Shown one piece after another: positions 1 through 7,039 of a stretch of DNA of 39,117 nucleotides; positions within the stretch are counted from its first letter, which is position 1; every line of letters begins with the position of its first letter. Under the pieces are notes generated by a model that was given only the letters and a program-made list of their open reading frames with translations, had not been told where the DNA came from and made no database searches. The DNA comes from PALSA-926 sp964476835 (GTDB lineage: Bacteria > Pseudomonadota > Alphaproteobacteria > Micavibrionales > UBA2020): positions 1 to 39,117 of the forward strand of contig CAYZCE010000019.1 in the NCBI GenBank assembly GCA_964476835.1. Reading direction: 5' to 3'. Both the position numbers and the translations under genes were made by a program.

Positions 1-643
1 CGGCGTCGAAGCGGCCGTGCGGCTGCATCGTCAATTGCCGCTTGTAGTCGCTGACCATGTCGGCCAGCGCGGGCGTCTGCGCGAGGCGGTCGGAGAGCAG
101 AATTTCGCTTGCCCCGATGCGCTCGATGGCCGCCGCGACGTCGCGCAGCGAGAGGGGCTGCAGCGTGAAGTCGCCGGTCGACAAATCAAGCCACGCGATG
201 CCCGCCGTGCCCGCGACCTCGGCCAGCGCGGCCAAGTAGTTGTTGCTGTTCTTCTCGAGCAGCGTGTCCTCGGTCAGCGTGCCCTGCGTCACCACGCGGA
301 TGACGTCGCGCTGCACCAGCGTCTTGCCGCCGCGCTTTTTGGCTTCCTCGGGCGTCTCGATCTGCTCGCAGATGGCGACCTTGAAGCCGTGGCGGATCAG
401 GCGGGCGAGGTAGCTTTCATGGGAATGCCACGGCACCCCGCACATCGGCGTCTCGCCGCGCTTGGTCAGCGTGATGTCGAGCGCCCCCGCGGCCTTGACC
501 GCATCGTCGTAAAACAGCTCGTAAAAATCGCCCATGCGGTAGAACAGCAGGCAGTCGGGATACTGCGCCTTAAGCGCATGATACTGCGCCATCATCGGGG
601 TCAAATTCCCCTCGGGCGCTTCCTTCTGGGCGGCGTTGTGCAT
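1..643 (-). CDS. mutS: DNA mismatch repair protein MutS, N-terminal part (runs off the window edge)
   Basis: MutS recognises mismatched bases and small loops and starts methyl-independent or MutL-dependent repair in the cytoplasm. Only the first 214 residues are present; the gene continues beyond base 1. The start is the ATG whose complement lies at 641-643. Residues 14-50 carry the mismatch-binding N-terminal domain with the diagnostic motif YRMGDFYELF; F40 and E42 correspond to the Phe-X-Glu pair that stacks on and contacts the mismatch. Further family signatures are ITLTKRG, MCGVPWHS (about 75-95) and the start of the connector domain. It is divergent from tRNA-Lys, with about 80 bases between. 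The assignment is certain at the family level (MutS1); nothing can be said about the ATPase end. Confidence 0.96.
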   Translation of the reverse strand, partial: MHNAAQKEAPEGNLTPMMAQYHALKAQYPDCLLFYRMGDFYELFYDDAVKAAGALDITLTKRGETPMCGVPWHSHESYLARLIRHGFKVAICEQIETPEEAKKRGGKTLVQRDVIRVVTQGTLTEDTLLEKNSNNYLAALAEVAGTAGIAWLDLSTGDFTLQPLSLRDVAAAIERIGASEILLSDRLAQTPALADMVSDYKRQLTMQPHGRFDA

Positions 644-686
644 GCCCTGTTTTTATCGGGTTTTTTGCCGTAAAACAACACGGGTA

Positions 687-715
687 TTGACGGGGGGTGC
701 GAAAATTCCTACTGT
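687..715 (+). promoter_or_regulatory. Sigma-70 type promoter for tRNA-Lys
   Basis: A -35 box TTGACG (687-692) and a -10 box TACTGT (710-715) are separated by exactly 17 bases and end 10 bases before the mature tRNA. The -35 is near consensus and the -10 is moderate. Position relative to the tRNA makes this convincing, although no start site is measured. Confidence 0.6.
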
Positions 716-725
716 CCGTCCGTGT

Positions 726-800
726 GATTCCGTAGCTCAGCGGTAGAGCATCTGACTTTTAATCAGAGGGTCCTGGGTTCAAATCCCAGCGGGATCACCA
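726..800 (+). tRNA. tRNA-Lys (anticodon UUU)
   Basis: A full cloverleaf can be drawn: acceptor GATTCCG pairs with CGGGATC (one T-G pair), the D arm is GCTCAGCGGTAGAGC, the anticodon stem is TCTGA/TCAGA with loop CTTTTAA (anticodon TTT), and the T arm is CTGGG/CCCAG with loop TTCAAAT. Discriminator A and an encoded CCA end follow. It decodes AAA and AAG lysine codons. It has its own upstream promoter and lies between mutS and dcd. Confidence 0.97.
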
Positions 801-834
801 TTTTTCAAGCGCTTAGCTTGTGGATAACTTTCAA

Positions 835-1014
835 ATGAGCAAAACCCCGGAAAAACCGACGTCGAAGGCGCAGGCACGCGCGGCGGCGTTGCGGGACAAC
901 CTGCTCAAGCGCAAGGCGCAATCACGCGCCCGTGCGGACGATGCGAAGGAGAGCGACACATGCCCATCATGCCCGACACCTGGATCCGTGAGCAGGCCCT
1001 CAAAAACGGAATGA
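835..1014 (+). CDS. Small basic protein of unknown function, overlapping dcd
   Basis: A 59-residue reading frame beginning MSKTPEKPTSKAQARAAALR. The first 40 residues are rich in Lys, Arg and Ala and look like a single charged helix with the core LRDNLLKRKAQSRARADD. From memory, short basic proteins of this style (LRxNLxRRKAQxR) are common in alphaproteobacteria beside housekeeping genes, but I cannot name a family. The frame runs 55 bases into dcd, and the Cys/Pro/Ser-rich last 18 residues look like out-of-frame dcd sequence. No clear ribosome binding site precedes ATG 835; a TTG at 820 is an alternative start. It could be translationally coupled to dcd, or be spurious. Confidence 0.5.
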   Translation: MSKTPEKPTSKAQARAAALRDNLLKRKAQSRARADDAKESDTCPSCPTPGSVSRPSKTE

Positions 1015-1514
1015 TCTCGCCGTTCGAGGAGCGGCTTAAGCGGGAGGGCGTGATTTCCTATGGCCTCTCGTCGTACGGCTACGACTGCCGCTGCTCGGAC
1101 GAGTTCATGATCTTCACCAACGTCGACAGCGCTGTTGTCGATCCCAAGAACTTCGACAACGCCAGCTTCGTCACGCGCAAGACCGACGTCTGCATCATCC
1201 CGCCCAACAGCTTCGTGCTGACGCGCACGGTCGAGACGTTCAAGGTGCCGCGCGACGTGCTGGTCGTCTGCCTCGGCAAGAGCACCTATGCGCGTTGCGG
1301 CCTCATCGTCAACGTCACGCCGTTGGAGCCGGAGTGGGAGGGCCAGGTGACGCTCGAGATTTCCAACACCACGCCGCTCCCCGCCAAGGTCTACGCCAAC
1401 GAAGGCGTGGCGCAGTTCCTGTTTTTCCAGGGCGCGAGCGTGTGCGAGACGTCCTACGCCGACCGCGCGGGCAAATACATGGGTCAAAAGGGCGTCACGC
1501 TGCCGCGGATGTGA
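960..1514 (+). CDS. dcd: dCTP deaminase
   Basis: Deaminates dCTP to dUTP, the first step of the main route to dTTP in many Gram-negative bacteria; a cytoplasmic homotrimer. The product is 184 residues, the usual length for alphaproteobacterial Dcd. Family signatures are visible in order: ISYGLSSYGYDCR (about 34-46), the nucleotide-binding segment GKSTYARCG, and WEGQVTLEISNT, which carries the catalytic glutamate, then YANEGVAQFLFF. The start at 960 follows a good AAGGAGAG site and gives the typical MPIMPD N-terminus; the ATG at 969 is a less likely alternative. The only oddity is the overlap with the small basic ORF upstream. Identity is clear; a bifunctional dCTP deaminase/dUTPase is unlikely given length and family type. 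Confidence 0.96.
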   Translation: MPIMPDTWIREQALKNGMISPFEERLKREGVISYGLSSYGYDCRCSDEFMIFTNVDSAVVDPKNFDNASFVTRKTDVCIIPPNSFVLTRTVETFKVPRDVLVVCLGKSTYARCGLIVNVTPLEPEWEGQVTLEISNTTPLPAKVYANEGVAQFLFFQGASVCETSYADRAGKYMGQKGVTLPRM

Positions 1515-1588
1515 GCCTGGGAACTGGTCTCTTTTTGACCATTTCAAGGCTGTGCAAAAGCGCAACCTTTTCAACGCGCCGCATGCCA

Positions 1589-1617
1589 TAGACACCTTAT
1601 CCGGCAGTCTGTATAAT
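1589..1617 (+). promoter_or_regulatory. Sigma-70 type promoter for murA
   Basis: TAGACA (1589-1594), a 17-base spacer and a perfect TATAAT (1612-1617) lie 31 bases ahead of the murA ATG. The heptamer CCGGCAG occurs at about 1601 inside the spacer and again about 31 bases later, flanking the -10; this could be chance or a regulator site. Confidence 0.6.
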
Positions 1618-1648
1618 CTTCCGATTGATTCCGGCAGATTGGGTAAGA

Positions 1649-2926
1649 ATGGACAAGATCAGAATTCATGGCGGCGCGACGCTCAACGGCGAGATCGCCA
1701 TCAGCGGGGCGAAGAACGCGGCGTTGCCGCTGATGTGCGCGTCGATCCTGACGGATCAGCCGCTCATCCTCGACAGCACGCCCGACTTGCGGGACGTGGC
1801 ATCCTTGCGCGAAGTGCTCGCGCATCTCGGCGTCGCCAGCGACTACGATGCGGCAGGCAAGCGCATCCGCCTGCATGCGCCGAAGATCGAGAGCATGATC
1901 GCGCCTTATGAACTCGTGCGCAAGATGCGCGCCTCCATCCTCGTGCTTGGCCCCTTGGTCGCGCGGCACGGCGAGGCGCGGGTGTCGCTGCCCGGCGGCT
2001 GCGCGATCGGCACGCGCCCGGTTGACCTGCACATCGACGGCCTCAGGCAGCTGGGGGCGGAGATCGAGCTGATCGAGGGCTACATCCACGCGACGGCGCC
2101 CAAGGGCGGGCTGGTCGGCGCGCAGATCATCTTCCCCAAGGTCTCCGTCGGCGCGACCGAGAACCTGATGATGGCGGCCGCGCTCGCCAAGGGCACCACG
2201 CGCCTGATGAACGCGGCCTGCGAGCCGGAAATCACCGACCTCGCCGAATGCCTGATCAAGATGGGCGCGGAGATCGAGGGCGTGGGCACCCCGACCCTCA
2301 TCATCCATGGCAAGCCGTCGCTGCGCGGCACGACACACACGGTCGTCGCCGACCGCATCGAGGCCGGCACCTTCGCCATCGCCGCCGCGATGACGAACGG
2401 CAAGCTGTTCCTGAAAAACGCCAACCTCCACCACCTCGACGCGCTGGCCGAGCCTTTGCACCGCGCGGGCGTCGACATGACGGCGGAGAAGGGCGGCATC
2501 CTCGTGAAACGCGCCAAGCAAACGCTGCGTGCGGTCGACGTGATGACCGAGCCTTACCCCGGCTTCCCGACCGACTTGCAGGCGCAGATGATGTCGATGC
2601 TGACCATTTCGGAAGGCGCAGGCATGGTGAACGAAACCATTTTCGAAAACCGCTTCATGCACGTGCCGGAGCTGATACGCATGGGCGCCGACATCACGGT
2701 GCATGGCAATTCTGCGCTCGTGCGCGGGGTGAAGGGGCTGAAGGGCGCCGACGTCATGGCAACCGACCTGCGCGCGTCAGTTTCGCTGGTGTTGGCGGGA
2801 CTGGTGGCAGAGGGCGCGACCTCGGTTCACCGCATCTACCACCTTGAGCGCGGGTACGAGAATATCGTCGGCAAACTTGCCGCCGTCGGCGCGAAGCTCG
2901 AGAAGATGAAGGACGACGACGTTTAA
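1649..2926 (+). CDS. murA: UDP-N-acetylglucosamine 1-carboxyvinyltransferase
   Basis: Catalyses the first committed step of peptidoglycan synthesis: transfer of enolpyruvate from PEP to UDP-GlcNAc, in the cytoplasm. The product is 425 residues, standard for MurA. The N-terminal MDKIRIHGG...GEIAISGAKNAALPLM contains the conserved Lys-Asn pair of the active site (K22, N23). The catalytic loop GGCAIGTRPVDLH carries Cys118, equivalent to E. coli Cys115, so the enzyme is predicted to be fosfomycin-sensitive. PGFPTDLQAQ and ERGYENIVGKL are further signatures. ATG 1649 is chosen over an in-frame TTG at 1625 because it gives the family N-terminus and leaves room for the promoter. Its stop overlaps the converging gene by four bases. 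Confidence 0.97.
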   Translation: MDKIRIHGGATLNGEIAISGAKNAALPLMCASILTDQPLILDSTPDLRDVASLREVLAHLGVASDYDAAGKRIRLHAPKIESMIAPYELVRKMRASILVLGPLVARHGEARVSLPGGCAIGTRPVDLHIDGLRQLGAEIELIEGYIHATAPKGGLVGAQIIFPKVSVGATENLMMAAALAKGTTRLMNAACEPEITDLAECLIKMGAEIEGVGTPTLIIHGKPSLRGTTHTVVADRIEAGTFAIAAAMTNGKLFLKNANLHHLDALAEPLHRAGVDMTAEKGGILVKRAKQTLRAVDVMTEPYPGFPTDLQAQMMSMLTISEGAGMVNETIFENRFMHVPELIRMGADITVHGNSALVRGVKGLKGADVMATDLRASVSLVLAGLVAEGATSVHRIYHLERGYENIVGKLAAVGAKLEKMKDDDV

Positions 2927-3405
2927 AGCGTCGGCTTGAAGGGCACCGTGTCCGCGCCGCGCTCCAGATAGACTTTGCCGTACTGGCCGGACACCTGCTG
3001 CAAGCGGGTATAGACCGTCATGGCCAGACGCGCCGCTTCCGTGATGCTGCCGAGGTTGAAGGCGCGGCTGATGTTGTTGAGCTGTTTTTCGGTGCCTTCG
3101 GTGACCGCGACCTTGACCATGCCTGCGCTGTCGCCGGGCTGGGGCGCCGTTGCGATCACAGCGGCGGTCGGCTGGGAGAGGAGCGTCGTTTCGCGCGGGC
3201 CGATGTAGGCGTAGCTTTCGCACTTCTTGAGTTCGTAGCCCAGCATCACGTGGGAAACGGTCGAGGTGACCAGCTCAACCGCGTCCTTGAGGATCGCGGA
3301 AACTTCCTGAGGTTCGGTTTCCTTGGGGTGGCGCACGTTGAATTGAGCCTTGAGGCTTGCGGCCTGGAAATAAGAGCCGCCGGGAATATCGATCATCTTC
3401 GTCAT
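2923..3405 (-). CDS. Uncharacterised protein with a ribbon-helix-helix-like C-terminal segment; candidate regulator
   Basis: A 160-residue protein I do not recognise as a whole. Residues 96-138 have the layout of a ribbon-helix-helix DNA-binding domain: a short basic-hydrophobic strand (MVKVAVTEG), helix A (TEKQLNNISRAFNL), a GS turn, and helix B (ITEAARLAMTVYTRLQQV), followed by YGKVYLER, similar to the tail that follows such folds in other small regulators. Residues 1-90 are of unknown type and have no signal peptide. The promoter carries a palindrome in its spacer, consistent with autoregulation. It sits alone on the minus strand between murA and infA, where many alphaproteobacteria instead carry other genes. 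The regulator role is inference; a structural or enzymatic role is not excluded. Confidence 0.75.
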   Translation of the reverse strand: MTKMIDIPGGSYFQAASLKAQFNVRHPKETEPQEVSAILKDAVELVTSTVSHVMLGYELKKCESYAYIGPRETTLLSQPTAAVIATAPQPGDSAGMVKVAVTEGTEKQLNNISRAFNLGSITEAARLAMTVYTRLQQVSGQYGKVYLERGADTVPFKPTL

Positions 3406-3432
3406 GGGAAACCTCTACAGTGGGAAAGCAGG

Positions 3433-3461
3433 ATCATATCCATAACGTTATATCAGGTCAA
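3433..3461 (-). promoter_or_regulatory. Promoter with a palindromic candidate operator, for the 2923-3405 gene
   Basis: Read on the minus strand: TTGACC (3461-3456), 17-base spacer, TATGAT (3438-3433), about 28 bases before the start codon. The spacer contains the perfect palindrome ATAACGTTAT (3442-3451). A repressor bound there would sit between the -35 and -10 boxes. The same TAACGTTA core occurs at 11610-11617. Confidence 0.6.
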
Positions 3462-3539
3462 GAGATTTCCAAGGAAGGCTGGACAAAGGCTTCCGGCGCA
3501 GGTATTCCTAGTCCTGTCAATTACATCAGAACGGTAAAC

Positions 3540-3761
3540 ATGTCTGAAAAAGAAGATTTAATGACCTTCGACGGTATCGTTTCGGAAATCCTTCCGAACG
3601 CGATGTTCCGGGTCAAGCTGGACAACGGCCATGTCATCCTGGCCCATAGCTCCGGCAAAATGCGCAAGAACCGCATCCGCGTTCTTGAAGGCGACAAGGT
3701 GAGCGTCGAGATGACGCCGTACGATCTCACCAAGGGTCGCATCGTTTTCCGCTACAAGTAA
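3540..3761 (+). CDS. infA: Translation initiation factor IF-1
   Basis: IF-1 binds the A site of the 30S subunit and helps IF-2 and IF-3 select the initiator tRNA. The product is 73 residues, essentially one S1/OB-fold domain, with the family pattern GIVSEILPNAMFRVKLDNGHVI, HSSGKMRKNRIRVLEGD and the terminal RIVFRYK. ATG 3540 gives the standard N-terminus (MSEKEDLM). It is followed after one base by maf, then rng, a conserved alphaproteobacterial order, so the three genes are probably co-transcribed. I see no strong promoter in the 130 bases upstream on this strand. Confidence 0.97.
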   Translation: MSEKEDLMTFDGIVSEILPNAMFRVKLDNGHVILAHSSGKMRKNRIRVLEGDKVSVEMTPYDLTKGRIVFRYK

Positions 3762-3762
3762 C

Positions 3763-4323
3763 ATGTCGCGCCCCCTGTACCTCGCTTCGGCGTCGCCCCG
3801 GCGGCTGGAGCTGTTGAAGCAGGTGGGGATCACCCCAGATAAAATCATTCCCGCCGATATCGATGAGACGCCGCTGGCGCGTGAGCTGCCGGCCGATTAC
3901 GCGCGCCGCATTTCCGCGGGCAAGGCGGAGAAGGTGGCTGCGCTGCACAAGGACGCTGTCATCATTGCGGCGGATACTGTGGTCGCGCTCGGCCGCCGCA
4001 TCCTGCCCAAGGCGGAGACGGAGGAAGAGGCGCGCCAGTGCCTTGACCTGATGTCAGGCCGCCGCCATCGCGTGCTGACCTCCGTATCCGTCGCGCGCGA
4101 CGGCAAGGTCAGGACGAAACTTGTCACCTCCATCGTGCAATTCAAGCGCCTGACGCCGGGCGAGATCGATGCCTATATCGAGAGCGGCGAATGGCGCGGC
4201 AAGGCGGGCGGCTATGCCATTCAGGGCAAGGCCGCGGCATTGATTTCCTTCATGAGCGGGTCGTACAGCAACATCGTCGGCCTGCCGCTGTACGAGACGC
4301 GCGCGCTGCTGGGGACCGCATGA
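3763..4323 (+). CDS. maf: Maf family nucleoside triphosphate pyrophosphatase
   Basis: Maf proteins hydrolyse non-canonical or modified nucleoside triphosphates to monophosphates and are linked to septum formation and house-cleaning of the nucleotide pool. The 186-residue product shows the N-terminal LYLASASPRRLELLKQVG loop, the AADTVVALGRRILPKA segment with the catalytic Asp, GRRHRVLTSV, and EWRGKAGGYAIQGKAA. The last motif matches the YhdE/YceF-like fold, but I cannot decide between dTTP/UTP and m7GTP specificity from sequence alone. The start lies one base after infA, and its stop overlaps the start of rng (ATGA), so translation is coupled. Confidence 0.94.
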   Translation: MSRPLYLASASPRRLELLKQVGITPDKIIPADIDETPLARELPADYARRISAGKAEKVAALHKDAVIIAADTVVALGRRILPKAETEEEARQCLDLMSGRRHRVLTSVSVARDGKVRTKLVTSIVQFKRLTPGEIDAYIESGEWRGKAGGYAIQGKAAALISFMSGSYSNIVGLPLYETRALLGTA

Positions 4324-5513
4324 AAGCGGGACTCGAACTGTTGGTCGATACGATCGATGGTTGCCTCTATGCCGCGGTTGTCGAGCGCGGCATGCTCGCA
4401 GACCTCTACATGGATCCACCTACGCGCGCCGCCGCATGGGCGACGCTCTACATCGGGCGCGTTGTCAAGCTGGACCGCCGGCTGAACGCGGCGCTGGTCG
4501 ACCTCGGCGACGGGCTTTCCGGGTGGCTGCCGGCCAAGCATATCGTGGACGGCGACGGCGACACGGGCGTGCTCGAGGTGCTGCGCGCGGGGCAGCCGAT
4601 CCTCGTGCAGATCAAGTCGGAAGCCAAGCGCGCCACGGTGCACGAAGAAGGCAAGCTGCCGCGCCTGACGATGAAGCTGTACCAGCCGGGCATCTTCATC
4701 AACCATCACCCGCTGTCCAAGAAAGTGCAGATCCTCGACGCGCAGGAAACTCCGCCTGCACGCGCGCTGGCCGAGCAATTGAAGCTCGAAGGCGGCGGCT
4801 GGGCCATCCGTCCCGGCGTTGACGATGCCACCGACGCCGAGATCACCCACGAACTGCGCTACCAGCAGGCGCTGTGGAAGAAGATACAGGAAGCCCATGC
4901 GGAGCATGCCGACCGCATCGGCGTGCTCAAGATCGGCCCGAGTGCACTCTATCGCGCGCTGTACGATTACGGTCCGCAGGCCTTCGAGCATATCTATGTG
5001 GGGAGCCGCGAGTTGCTCGACCAGGCGCTCAAGTGGTGCGGGCGGCATCTGCCTGCGCTGGCGGATTCTAAGCGCCTGCGCCTGTTCCGGCCGGAAAAGC
5101 CGGGACAGAAGCTGTTCGATATCTACGACGTCGAAGGCGCAATCGAAACGTTGAGCGACGCGGAATTGCATCTGTCCTGCGGCGGCAGCATTGTGCTGGA
5201 GACGACCTCGGCCTTCACGGTCATCGACGTCAACCAGGGCAGCGCCGAGACGATCGGCATCGCCAACCGCGCCGCCGCGCTTGAAGCTGCGCGCCAGTGC
5301 CGCCTGCGCAACCTGTCGGGCGCGATCTTGATCGACTTCATCAACATGGACCAGAAGAACGAGCGCGCGCACCTGATGGAGACTCTGCAGGACGCCTTCA
5401 CCGGCCATGGCGCGACGACGCAGGTGCATGGCTTCACCCGCCTGGGCATCATCGAGGTGACCCGCAAGCGCCGCACCGGCACGCTCGCCGAAAAGCTCAA
5501 AAAATCGAAGTAG
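4320..5513 (+). CDS. rng: Ribonuclease E/G family endoribonuclease (RNase G-like), lacking the Zn-link
   Basis: Single-strand-specific endoribonuclease of the RNase E/G family, acting in rRNA maturation and mRNA decay. The 397-residue product has an N-terminal S1 domain (about 36-110: LYIGRVVKLDRRLNAALVDLGDG) and the DNase I-like catalytic core. The two magnesium-binding aspartates are seen as D303 (VIDVNQGS) and D339 (LIDFINM), joined by ARQCRLRNLSG. The protein stops at RKRRTGTLAEKLKKSK, before the CPxCxG zinc-link through which E. coli RNase E/G dimerises. There is no RNase E-like scaffold tail. The small zinc protein gene yacG, which often follows in alphaproteobacteria, is absent. ATG 4320 overlaps the maf stop. 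Confidence 0.92.
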   Translation: MKAGLELLVDTIDGCLYAAVVERGMLADLYMDPPTRAAAWATLYIGRVVKLDRRLNAALVDLGDGLSGWLPAKHIVDGDGDTGVLEVLRAGQPILVQIKSEAKRATVHEEGKLPRLTMKLYQPGIFINHHPLSKKVQILDAQETPPARALAEQLKLEGGGWAIRPGVDDATDAEITHELRYQQALWKKIQEAHAEHADRIGVLKIGPSALYRALYDYGPQAFEHIYVGSRELLDQALKWCGRHLPALADSKRLRLFRPEKPGQKLFDIYDVEGAIETLSDAELHLSCGGSIVLETTSAFTVIDVNQGSAETIGIANRAAALEAARQCRLRNLSGAILIDFINMDQKNERAHLMETLQDAFTGHGATTQVHGFTRLGIIEVTRKRRTGTLAEKLKKSK

Positions 5514-5532
5514 TTAGCCGCTCAAAATTGGG

Positions 5533-5561
5533 CTGGACATAAGACGCGTTTTTGCTTATAA
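5533..5561 (+). promoter_or_regulatory. Candidate promoter for tRNA-Phe
   Basis: CTGGAC (5533-5538), 17 bases, TTATAA (5556-5561), ending 12 bases before the mature tRNA. Both boxes match the sigma-70 consensus only in part. Read-through from rng is an alternative. Confidence 0.4.
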
Positions 5562-5573
5562 ACCTCACACTGT

Positions 5574-5649
5574 GCCCGGATAGCTCAGTTGGTAGAGCAG
5601 CGGATTGAAAATCCGCGTGTCGCTGGTTCAAATCCGGCTCCGGGCACCA
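5574..5649 (+). tRNA. tRNA-Phe (anticodon GAA)
   Basis: A complete cloverleaf is present: acceptor GCCCGGA pairs with TCCGGGC, D arm GCTCAGTTGGTAGAGC, anticodon stem GCGGA/TCCGC with loop TTGAAAA (anticodon GAA), T arm GCTGG/CCGGC with loop TTCAAAT, discriminator A and encoded CCA. Its place after infA-maf-rng is the usual alphaproteobacterial one. Confidence 0.97.
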
Positions 5650-5792
5650 TCCTTCGCCTTCCAGTTGTTTATAAAATCGAAGGAGGTCACGCCGAAGCCA
5701 TTTGCGTGGGCGGACTGGCTGATTTCAGAAACGGCTGCGGCTGGGCGAGCCATCTTAACTATCTGATTTTACACAATATCAACACTCTGCCG

Positions 5793-5819
5793 TTGCCGAA
5801 ACGGGTGGAATCCTATACA
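5793..5819 (+). promoter_or_regulatory. Candidate promoter for the cold-shock gene
   Basis: TTGCCG (5793-5798) and TATACA (5814-5819) with a short 15-base spacer, about 60 bases ahead of the start codon. The rest of the 228-base gap after tRNA-Phe shows nothing I can name. Confidence 0.3.
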
Positions 5820-5877
5820 AACGACTCTCGGAAGCGCGCGCTTTCGTTTCAACGTTGCATAGCTAGGAGTGAGTTAC

Positions 5878-6084
5878 ATGCCCAACGGTACCGTCAAGTG
5901 GTTCAATCACAAAAAAGGTTTTGGCTTCATCGTTCCTGAAGCCGGCGGTCAGGACGTTTTCGTCCATATCTCCGCCGTTGAAAAGTCCGGCATGAAGGCG
6001 CTCGATGAAGGTCAGAAGGTCTCCTATGAACTGGCGCCCGACCGCGAAGGCCGCATGACTGCCGTCAACCTGAAGGCAGCGTAA
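5878..6084 (+). CDS. cspA: CspA-type cold-shock domain protein
   Basis: A small single-strand nucleic-acid-binding protein (68 residues) that melts RNA secondary structure as an RNA chaperone or antiterminator. It is a single cold-shock domain starting MPNGTVKWFNHKKGFGFI, with RNP1 KGFGFIVP and RNP2 DVFVHISAV both intact, and the C-terminal strand GRMTAVNLKAA. The ATG at 5878 follows TAGGAGT at a good distance; the in-frame GTG at 5869 is less likely. The gene stands alone, ended by a strong terminator. Whether it is cold-induced, or a constitutive member of the family, cannot be told from sequence; the gene symbol refers to the family. Confidence 0.93.
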   Translation: MPNGTVKWFNHKKGFGFIVPEAGGQDVFVHISAVEKSGMKALDEGQKVSYELAPDREGRMTAVNLKAA

Positions 6085-6100
6085 GCATTACTTGCTGAAT

Positions 6101-6133
6101 AAAGCCCCCCGGACCCGGTTCCGGGGGCTTTTT
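6101..6133 (+). terminator. Rho-independent terminator after the cold-shock gene
   Basis: AAAGCCCCC...GG pairs with CCGGGGGCTTT around a short loop, followed by a T run. It lies 16 bases after the cold-shock stop codon and ends about 20 bases before rlmJ. The A-rich 5' side would also let it work on the opposite strand. Confidence 0.85.
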
Positions 6134-6153
6134 CTTTGAAGGGACTGGGGCGC

Positions 6154-7026
6154 ATGCTCAGCTATCAACATATCTACCACGCGGGCAATTTCGCCGACGT
6201 GCACAAGCACGCGATCCTGACGCGGCTGCTGCAGGCGCTGGCGCTCAAGCCGCAGAAGTTCGCGGTGCTGGACACGCACGCGGGCCGCGGGCTGTATGAC
6301 CTGCAATCCGACGAGGCGTTGAAAATCTCCGAATTCACCCACGGCATTCTGCCGTTCTGGCAGCAGCGCGGGCAGGGCAAGACGCCGCTGGCGGACTACC
6401 TCAATATCGTCGCCGGCGTGAACGCGGACGGGGAGCTGCGCTTCTATCCCGGCTCGGCGATGATCGCGCAGGCCTTGATGCGCGCGGGCGACCGCCTGAC
6501 GGCGATCGAGCGCCACCCCGGTGAAGTCAACGCGCTGCGCGAGGCCTTCGAGGGCGTGCGCAACGTGAAGGTTGAGCAGGCCGACGGCTTCCAGAAGCTG
6601 GTCGAGCTGGTGCCACCCGCCGAGATGCGCGGGCTGGTGCTGATCGACCCGTCGTACGAGATCAAGACGGAATACGACGACCTGCCGCGCCAGCTGCAGA
6701 AGGCATGGAAGAAGTGGCCGCAGGGCCAGTTCGTCATCTGGTACCCGATGCTGGCGTCGGACCTGCACCGCAAGATGCTGACGGCGCTGCGCCTCTCGGA
6801 CATCAAGAACGTGCTGGTGAGCGAAATCCGCCTCGACCGCGCGCCGCAGGAAAGCTTTGGGATGTATGGCGCGGGGATGATTGTCGTCAACCCGCCGTTC
6901 GGCTTCGAGGCCGCGCTCGACGACATCACCGGCCATATCGCCGAGAAGATGCCGCCCAAGACCGAGGCGCGCGTCTACTGGCTCGACAATCAGCCGATCA
7001 ATGCGGAAACGGGGATGCTGGCGTAA
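6154..7026 (+). CDS. rlmJ: 23S rRNA (adenine2030-N6)-methyltransferase
   Basis: RlmJ methylates N6 of A2030 in 23S rRNA with S-adenosylmethionine. The 290-residue product starts with the family signature MLSYQHIYHAGNFADVHKH, which fixes the start at ATG 6154 rather than the in-frame TTG at 6136. Other family blocks are LDTHAGRGLYDL (SAM-binding motif I), ELRFYPGSAMIA, and WYPM near residue 200. The catalytic motif IV reads LIDPSYE, whereas the canonical N6-adenine form is DPP(Y/F); the Ser replacement is conservative for the fold but worth noting. It follows the terminator of the cold-shock gene and is probably transcribed on its own. Modification of A2030 is dispensable in E. coli. Confidence 0.93.
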   Translation: MLSYQHIYHAGNFADVHKHAILTRLLQALALKPQKFAVLDTHAGRGLYDLQSDEALKISEFTHGILPFWQQRGQGKTPLADYLNIVAGVNADGELRFYPGSAMIAQALMRAGDRLTAIERHPGEVNALREAFEGVRNVKVEQADGFQKLVELVPPAEMRGLVLIDPSYEIKTEYDDLPRQLQKAWKKWPQGQFVIWYPMLASDLHRKMLTALRLSDIKNVLVSEIRLDRAPQESFGMYGAGMIVVNPPFGFEAALDDITGHIAEKMPPKTEARVYWLDNQPINAETGMLA

Positions 7027-7039
7027 TCGCTGTGCTTGA

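Noticed and set aside
5589..5939. An open frame running through tRNA-Phe into the cold-shock gene
   Set aside because: The tRNA and the cold-shock coding sequence explain the region; the frame has no independent start signal.
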